A stretch of DNA of 42,882 nt, taken from a virus. The DNA is taken from positions 1 through 42,882 of the IMG/VR virus record IMGVR_UViG_3300043602_000084; one strand, 5' to 3'. Position numbers and translations under genes: made by a program. The notes under the pieces were generated by a model. That model worked only from the letters and a program-made list of their open reading frames with translations. It made no database searches and was not told the origin of the DNA. Positions 37,942-42,882 of the stretch are shown piece after piece (within the stretch, counting starts at the first letter, position 1; every line of letters starts with the position of its first letter).

Positions 37942-39918
37942 TTAGGCGGTGTGGACGGGTCCGCCCCAATCGGCGCTGGTCAGATACGCAACCGACTGCG
38001 CCCTGCCCCTCATCCAGTTGATGATTCGCTCGGCGCGAATCGCAACCGTGTTTGTTTGAAACATGCTGATCAACGATGTCGGACCAGTCGGCGTGATCGA
38101 ATCGTGCACCGGCGCATCCGACATTTCGAGCGAGGCCTCGCGACTGGCATCGATGGCAATATCGCCATCGTCCGCGACGAAGATGTCAGAGGCGTTGACC
38201 AGCACGACGATGTTCATGGCCTGGGTAACGTAGTCGCTTGCGATCACCGGCATGCCGTTGAGTATGCCGCCGCGCATCGACATGCTCGGGAATTCCGGCT
38301 GTCCAAGCGCATTGGTCATCATCGCCAATGCAACCGCATTGTTCGATGACATGATCCATACCCCGCTCTGCACTGGATTATTGGCCGCTGAGAATTTGGC
38401 GTACAGCGACCGGATATCCATGCGGATAGCATCGGCATCATCTCCCGACGACACGATCGATGCGGCGCCGTTGGTGATCGATGCCGGCGAGACGCCCGCC
38501 ACCGCGGTCTTGGACGGGCTGATGAAGTCGATATCCAGCCGTTCCCGCAATGCCGCCGCCAGACTGTCGCGAACAATGATGTCCGACTTCGGATTGCTGT
38601 AACGAATCGACTCGTCGGTGAGCGCGCAGATGTTGGCGACTTTGGTCGGCGGAAGTGTCGTGCGCGCGAAGTTGAACGAGGTGAGCGGCTTGGCTTTGCC
38701 CTGTCCGACCCAGTAACCGGCACCGCCACCGGTCTGCGTGACGATCGGCGTGTTGAACATCACCGAGCGCAGGGCCGGAATGCCATCGATGCCGAAACGA
38801 CCGAGGATGGTCATCGGACGAAGGTATTCGAGAAAAGCCGCGACTGCAGCGCTCTCAGTGCTGTACAGGTTGGCTCCCCAGTTGCCGCTGATCGTTGAAC
38901 CGGCCGGGACGTTGGCTTTGAACTCGCCGACGATGGCGCTATCCGAGCCATACATTTCCGCCGCGATGTCGACGGCAGGGCGAAACGCCTTTTGCGACAG
39001 CGCCAGGCATTTGACTTTCTGGGCAAACAACTGGCCGACCTCCATCTTCGGCTGCGGCTTGACGATGATCGAGCCACCGCGGGCCGCAGCGCCCTCATGC
39101 TGCGTCTCTGCCTTAATGACCGGCCTGGCCGCGAACGCCTTGGCCTGCTCGATCTTGCGCAGCCTCACAAGATCCTTGTCCAGCGCCTCGACCTCGCCCG
39201 AGAGCGTGTCGAACTCGTCCTGCTCGCCCGCGTCCGAGGTCCGATCCTCGTCGAGACTCTTCTGCATCACGGCTTCCATGCGTGCCGCACTCGCGGATCG
39301 CTTGGCTTCTAAAGCTGTAATCTGTTCGGCAATGGTTTTCATGGCGCCCTCCAGGGCAGCAGACTTCGGTTGCGAGGATCCCGAGGCGCCGGGCGGGTTG
39401 AGATGAACGACACGGCGCGGCTTCGTTTGGCCGGACGCGGCCCGCTGCGCAGTGTCGATCGATTTCACGGTGGCGATGGTGGCTTCGCTGTTGGCCGGGA
39501 TGGTCACGGCGCTGAGCTCGAGCCAGTCCCACTTGATGAAGCGAATGCCGTCAGTCTCTTCGATGAATGAACGCTCGATCGCTTTGAACCCGATCGACAG
39601 ACCGGATACGAGGCCGATCTTGAGCGTCTGCCAGGCTTCGTCGAGGCGATCCTTAAGCCGCCCCGGCTCGGCAATGCGCGCGATCTTGGCGACGATCTCG
39701 ATGCCAGCCTTGGTGACCTTGGCGCGGGTGACATGGCCAATCGGCTCGCGCGAATCGTGTTGCCATAGCAACGGCAGCGGCAATTTGAACTGCGCGCCGT
39801 CCGGCTCGACCACATCCTGCAGCCGATCCGGCATTGGCGTCGTCGCCATGCCGGTGATGATCCGCGCGTCCTCGTCGACCCCCTTAATTGAAAGGAGGCT
39901 ATAGGCTCGGTTCAACAT
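37942..39918 (-). CDS. fused prohead protease - major capsid protein (HK97 type)
   Basis: A 658-residue fusion. Residues 1-170 are an S78-like prohead protease: His54 in LLWQHDS, Ser108 in VSGLSIGF and Glu134 in DWLELSAVTIP are the probable catalytic residues. Residues 193-290 are the helical scaffold-like delta region, and 300-658 the HK97 capsid fold (ISGNWGANLYSTESAAVAAFLEYLRPM, YWVGQGKAKPLTSFNFARTTLPPTKVANICALTDESIRYS). Met193 (ATG 39342) is preceded by GGAGGG, so capsid protein may also be made alone by internal initiation, giving the excess of capsid over protease that assembly needs. In most HK97-type phages the two are separate genes. Confidence 0.88.
   Translation of the reverse strand: MLNRAYSLLSIKGVDEDARIITGMATTPMPDRLQDVVEPDGAQFKLPLPLLWQHDSREPIGHVTRAKVTKAGIEIVAKIARIAEPGRLKDRLDEAWQTLKIGLVSGLSIGFKAIERSFIEETDGIRFIKWDWLELSAVTIPANSEATIATVKSIDTAQRAASGQTKPRRVVHLNPPGASGSSQPKSAALEGAMKTIAEQITALEAKRSASAARMEAVMQKSLDEDRTSDAGEQDEFDTLSGEVEALDKDLVRLRKIEQAKAFAARPVIKAETQHEGAAARGGSIIVKPQPKMEVGQLFAQKVKCLALSQKAFRPAVDIAAEMYGSDSAIVGEFKANVPAGSTISGNWGANLYSTESAAVAAFLEYLRPMTILGRFGIDGIPALRSVMFNTPIVTQTGGGAGYWVGQGKAKPLTSFNFARTTLPPTKVANICALTDESIRYSNPKSDIIVRDSLAAALRERLDIDFISPSKTAVAGVSPASITNGAASIVSSGDDADAIRMDIRSLYAKFSAANNPVQSGVWIMSSNNAVALAMMTNALGQPEFPSMSMRGGILNGMPVIASDYVTQAMNIVVLVNASDIFVADDGDIAIDASREASLEMSDAPVHDSITPTGPTSLISMFQTNTVAIRAERIINWMRGRAQSVAYLTSADWGGPVHTA
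39347..39352 (-). promoter_or_regulatory. internal ribosome-binding site for the capsid part of the fusion
   Basis: GGAGGG on the minus strand lies 4 bases ahead of ATG 39342, in frame with the fusion gene, between the protease part and the helical delta region. Translation from here would give a 466-residue capsid precursor. This is inferred from sequence; no experimental support. Confidence 0.5.
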
Positions 39919-39995
39919 GATGGTGGCCTCTCAGGAACTTTGCCGGCGGCTGCGATGTTGTCTTGGCGCAGGCGGGCAGAGCAGCAGGTGACGCG

Positions 39996-40088
39996 ATGGG
40001 CAACGATCCGAACAAGCCGCAAGATCAGGAAAACCCGAAACCGAAACCGAATCCGAATCCCAATCAGCCGCAGCAACCTCCCCGGTAA
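39996..40088 (+). CDS. possible 30-aa Asn/Pro/Gln-rich peptide
   Basis: An antisense-oriented small frame in the 229-base gap between the 68-aa gene and capsid genes: it begins MGNDPNKPQDQENPKPKP and ends QPQQPPR, with CAGGTG ahead of the ATG. Short Asn-Pro-rich peptides of this kind are annotated in various bacteria, but the composition could also be chance. The rest of the gap shows only the ribosome site of the capsid gene. Confidence 0.3.
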   Translation: MGNDPNKPQDQENPKPKPNPNPNQPQQPPR

Positions 40089-40147
40089 AGCGCGCGGCAT
40101 GATCGTGAGCGGCCTTTGTCCCCCCAGATGGCCGCTCACTGCATCTT

Positions 40148-40354
40148 TTATCGATAATGCCAGGTAAATTTATTTTGCGGTTTACCCGCGATCGTTTCGG
40201 CCTTGTCTTTCGCCTGCTTCAATTTCAATCTTTCTGACAAATTACCATCTGGCAAAATAACCCGAAACATACGCGGATTGTTCGTATCTCTACGAACCCA
40301 TCCTGCCAGCCTGTCTCCATCATGAAGACGATATGGTTCGACCAACTTCTTCAT
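40148..40354 (-). CDS. hypothetical protein, 68 aa
   Basis: No named family. Basic protein with LVEPYRLHDGDRLAGWVRRD and FRVILPDGNLSERLKLKQAKDKAE. The start overlaps the terminase stop as ATGA, so it is co-translated with the large terminase. Base composition is lower in GC than the neighbours. Function unknown. Confidence 0.6.
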   Translation of the reverse strand: MKKLVEPYRLHDGDRLAGWVRRDTNNPRMFRVILPDGNLSERLKLKQAKDKAETIAGKPQNKFTWHYR

Positions 40355-42090
40355 GCGAAAAATAACCGCACCTCCGGCCGCTTCTGCGCCATCGGATTCG
40401 TCGCCATCAGAGCCGAAGCGTTAAAGCAGGCCATTAATGGGTCAATCTTCCCATAACCGGAATCGTCCCTGGCAATGCGCATGCCGGTCGGCGTCGGCAC
40501 AACGCGCGCATTGCCGGCGCACCACGTCATCAGCGCCTGGCCGCCGTGCTTGAACGAACCGTCGACGAGCTTACGCTCGATCGTCTTGATCGCCCCCATC
40601 AACGAGATGCCTTGGCGGATCCCGACGAGAAGTTTGTCCTCTTGCGTGACCCCGATTTTCGCGAGGGCATCGACAATGCCGCCGATCCCGAGCGCGTCCA
40701 CGCCGACACCGGCAAGTTTTTTCGTGCCTTTAATTTTTTCCACGATGTCCGTGACACGCGAAATGTCATCCGGTAATTCCTCGACCACTGTTAAGTCGCC
40801 GTCGGCCTGAAACCTTTCATAAAACCCGGTATTAGCTTTGCGCCGCTCCCAGCCTTCCGGCGAAATCAGCGCATGCGTCCAGGCGCACCAGTCCTTGTCA
40901 TCTTTTGCCCGCCCGATCACCGCAATGCCGAGCAGGTCGTCGAGCCCGCCGCCGTCGATGCCGACCACCACCGCTTCCGAGCGCTCGAGCACCGCGTCCA
41001 GCGTCAGCCCGTCCTCGGTACCGCGGCTCCAGACGTTGGCGCCGGCCCAGCCATCGGCGCGCAAGCTCATGCCGATCTGCACGTTGAAGTGTTGACTCGC
41101 AATTAACGCAATCGCCGCCGGCCCATCCGCCTCGGCCCGCACGATCTCGCGCGCCAGGAAGTTCTCGTTGGTCGAGCGCCCCAGGTTCGGGTTGACCAGC
41201 GGCCAATAGCGCCGCTCCTTCCAGCCGCCATCACGCGCCAGCCGATCCGGCAGTTCGTACAGCACCGGCAACAGCGGCATCCGCGTCTTGCCGTCCCGCA
41301 CCGCACGCGCCATCGCCAGCTCGGACGCGAACACGCCCGACGGTGGTTGCTTGCTCTGCGTCGTGGTCTGGAACAGAAACCCGTCCGGCCGCTTGGTCAG
41401 CGCGCCGCGCAGCTCGATGAAGATTTCCGCCGCATTGGCACGCTTCGCAAAAACATGCGTCTCGTCGATCATGGTGCCGAGCGCCAGCGAGCCAGTGATC
41501 ACATCGGTATCTGCGGCCTTGATCTGCAGGCTCGCGCCGGTCTGCCGATGCGTGATCTTCCGGATGTGATCCTGCACGTGCAGGATCTTGCTGAGCTCGG
41601 GATCGAGCCGGATGGTGCCTTTCGCTTGCCGATACGCGATGCTCGCAATCTCGATCGTGGGCGCCACGAACAGAAACTCAGCCGAGGGGCGCGGGTTGAT
41701 GATCAGCGCGGTCAGCATGACAGCGCCGCCGTTCGTGCTCTTCGAGTTGCCTTTTGGGATGAGCTGAAACACCTCGCTGATGTGGCGGACATTGCTGGCC
41801 CGGTCATAGCTCCCGAACAGCGCCGCCACGATCGGGAAGAACCACGCCCCGCAGACCTCGCCCAGCCGCGGCGTCCCAATGACATCCGGCAACCGCAGCC
41901 GGCCGAAGCAGCGCAGCGCCTTGGCCGCCTCGCCCTCGTACAGCGGCAGTTCCGGTACCAGGCTGCGGCCGTCCAGGATCCGCTCCTCCCAGTCCGGGCA
42001 GCTCGTGTCCCAGTCCTCGACGCCAATGGACGGCCCAGACTCGGGCAGGGCCGCTCGTTCGTTTTCAAGGACGGGGGTGAGGTGGAGCAT
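40351..42090 (-). CDS. terminase large subunit (HK97-type)
   Basis: A 579-residue packaging motor. The N-terminal ATPase has a variant Walker A, IPKGNSKST (residues 111-119), and Walker B GTMIDE (205-210), followed by a coupling-type segment FLFQTTTQSK. The C-terminal nuclease has Asp379 in VVGIDGGGLDD and Asp465 in GVGVDALG. Between them lie WPLVNPNLGRS and ASQHFNVQIG, conserved in Terminase_1. It translocates DNA into the head and cuts the concatemer. HNH plus small subunit upstream are usual for cos-type packaging. Confidence 0.92.
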   Translation of the reverse strand: MLHLTPVLENERAALPESGPSIGVEDWDTSCPDWEERILDGRSLVPELPLYEGEAAKALRCFGRLRLPDVIGTPRLGEVCGAWFFPIVAALFGSYDRASNVRHISEVFQLIPKGNSKSTNGGAVMLTALIINPRPSAEFLFVAPTIEIASIAYRQAKGTIRLDPELSKILHVQDHIRKITHRQTGASLQIKAADTDVITGSLALGTMIDETHVFAKRANAAEIFIELRGALTKRPDGFLFQTTTQSKQPPSGVFASELAMARAVRDGKTRMPLLPVLYELPDRLARDGGWKERRYWPLVNPNLGRSTNENFLAREIVRAEADGPAAIALIASQHFNVQIGMSLRADGWAGANVWSRGTEDGLTLDAVLERSEAVVVGIDGGGLDDLLGIAVIGRAKDDKDWCAWTHALISPEGWERRKANTGFYERFQADGDLTVVEELPDDISRVTDIVEKIKGTKKLAGVGVDALGIGGIVDALAKIGVTQEDKLLVGIRQGISLMGAIKTIERKLVDGSFKHGGQALMTWCAGNARVVPTPTGMRIARDDSGYGKIDPLMACFNASALMATNPMAQKRPEVRLFFA

Positions 42091-42363
42091 TTAGCCGGCC
42101 GCCGTGGCCCCGAGCGCAACGGGCTGGTGCATTTTCCACTCGTCGAAGGTGTCCGATAGCCCAGCCAGCAATTGGGCCGCTGTACCGGGCTCTACGCCCT
42201 TCTCTCGCATGCACCGGGCGAGGATGTCCCGGCTGGAATGAACGAACGAAACAGGGTCCCAACAAGCGCCACGCTTGCGGTGGATGCGCCGCATGAGCAT
42301 CCACTGGAGCCCGTCACTCGCCACGGCCCAATCCCCCGCACTTGCGATTATCCGATCAGCCAT
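42091..42363 (-). CDS. hypothetical protein between terminase subunits, 90 aa
   Basis: No recognised family. Helical protein with SDGLQWMLMRRIHRKRGACWDPVSFVHSSRDILARCMREKGVEP and LAGLSDTFDEWKM. The start lies 2 bases past the small subunit stop, so it belongs to the packaging operon and may assist terminase. Confidence 0.65.
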   Translation of the reverse strand: MADRIIASAGDWAVASDGLQWMLMRRIHRKRGACWDPVSFVHSSRDILARCMREKGVEPGTAAQLLAGLSDTFDEWKMHQPVALGATAAG

Positions 42364-42365
42364 GA

Positions 42366-42671
42366 TCAGTTGACCTGATTAACCTCGAGGTCGTCGGACC
42401 ACTCGGTGCCCGCCCCGCCAGCCGTCGCCGCAGCCTCGGCCCGCTGGTCCTTTTTGCCCATGGGTGCAGCATCAGTCAGCCGGGGATGGCAGTAGGGTGC
42501 CGCCGCAATCGCCAACCGGTCCTTGCGGTCTGAGTCGGCGGTCGGATCGTTGATAACCATGAGCAAATAATCGAGCGGACGCATTTTGCCGGGCTGAATA
42601 TCGGCTTCAACAATCAACCGAGCTTGCGCCCGCGACCGCTCAATGGCGTCTTTTCTGCTCAGTCTTTTCAT
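42366..42671 (-). CDS. terminase small subunit
   Basis: A 101-residue protein just before the large subunit. MRPLDYLLMVINDPTADSDRKDRLAIAAAPYCHPRL is a pattern of one small-terminase group (P.dyll..mnDp..d...R...A..aaPy.HPr), which binds the packaging start site. The C-terminal 35 residues are acidic and probably contact the large subunit. Confidence 0.8.
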   Translation of the reverse strand: MKRLSRKDAIERSRAQARLIVEADIQPGKMRPLDYLLMVINDPTADSDRKDRLAIAAAPYCHPRLTDAAPMGKKDQRAEAAATAGGAGTEWSDDLEVNQVN

Positions 42672-42777
42672 ACAGAAGTTCCACCAGATGCCTTATTTCG
42701 CTGAAAAAAATCTCTGCGTGACTAAGGGCGCGGGTATAGCGGGGGCGACTTTCAAATTCGGACCCACCCCCCCTGGA
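42672..42777. other. leader between HNH and small terminase, candidate cos region
   Basis: The 106 bases between the HNH stop and the small terminase start hold no gene. They include a run of C (42764-42773), the conserved core TATAGCGGGG at 42735-42744 (also at 64-73), and an AT-rich stretch with seven T on the minus strand. In phages with HNH next to terminase the cos site usually lies here; the break of this window at the same junction fits that idea. Confidence 0.35.
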
Positions 42778-42882
42778 TCAGCCTCGAAGGCGTCGAGTTC
42801 GAGCCGCAACCGTCTTGATCTGGTGATGCGAAGCGCAAAGGCATTGGCCATTGTTGAGATCGAGTAACGAACCACCATCACG
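42778..42882 (-). CDS. HNH endonuclease, partial (3' end only)
   Basis: The last 34 codons of an HNH gene run in from the right edge: RDGGSLLDLNNGQCLCASHH, then a basic tail ending RTRRLRG and TGA at 42780-42778. It matches the end of the HNH protein at 107-436 except for two residues, although the DNA differs at about 15% of positions (mostly silent changes). The N-terminal two thirds lie outside the window. Confidence 0.8.
   Translation of the reverse strand, partial: RDGGSLLDLNNGQCLCASHHQIKTVAARTRRLRG

Noticed and set aside
1-42882. tRNA genes, rRNA and insertion sequences
   Set aside because: No cloverleaf with conserved tRNA elements, no rRNA stretch and no transposase were recognised; a covariance search would be needed to exclude a degenerate tRNA.

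Overview
The window reads as an almost complete genome of a temperate, long-tailed (siphovirus-type) phage of an alphaproteobacterium, most likely a Bradyrhizobium/Rhodopseudomonas-like Rhizobiales host. The evidence is a GC-rich, gap-free and strongly coupled gene layout (many ATGA, GTGA and TGATG overlaps), a GcrA-type regulator (a family confined to Alphaproteobacteria and their phages), an HK97-type head and terminase module, a tape-measure tail module, a tyrosine integrase, and no host genes at either end. The integrase lies inside the window rather than at an edge, so this looks like the virion or circular order of the genome (or an assembled viral contig), not a prophage cut out at att sites.

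Layout. (1) Positions 107-6306, minus strand: GcrA homologue, two MT-A70 adenine methyltransferases, a PD-(D/E)XK-like protein, small unknown proteins, a DUF1376-type protein, two coiled-coil proteins, a zinc-binding protein, a NusG/RfaH-like elongation factor followed by a highly structured non-coding stretch, a 112-aa protein and an HNH endonuclease. (2) Positions 6307-6682: divergent control region with several palindromes and a striking array of thirteen 10-bp units ending at the next start codon. (3) Positions 6683-15613, mostly plus strand: YqaJ-type exonuclease, two lower-GC unknown genes, RecT annealase, small genes, an excisionase-like HTH protein, integrase, a possible attP region, two convergent XRE regulators with short operator-like repeats, and a run of small accessory genes. 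(4) Positions 15628-15651: terminator for the leftward late transcript. (5) Positions 15694-42882, minus strand (transcribed right to left): HNH (partial), small terminase, large terminase, fused protease-capsid, portal, collagen-like proteins, head-tail connector, a sugar-modification cassette (MptE-like, GT-B glycosyltransferase, SAM methyltransferase), tail completion, tail tube, frameshifted tail chaperone, tape measure, tail tip and fibre genes, then a lysis/cell-envelope region with many small membrane proteins and a three-domain endolysin.

How the parts fit. If the ends are joined, leftward transcription from the GcrA/methyltransferase operon runs through nusG-like, the structured RNA and HNH straight into terminase and about 27 kb of late genes, which makes the NusG paralogue plus RNA structure a candidate late antitermination system. 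GcrA (a reader of adenine methylation) encoded in one operon with two adenine methyltransferases suggests a methylation-linked switch. Collagen-like virion proteins beside sugar- and methyl-transferases suggest decorated, glycosylated head fibres. The first 64 bases are an exact inverted copy of a piece of the holin-like gene near 20.1 kb and probably represent an assembly or amplification chimera.
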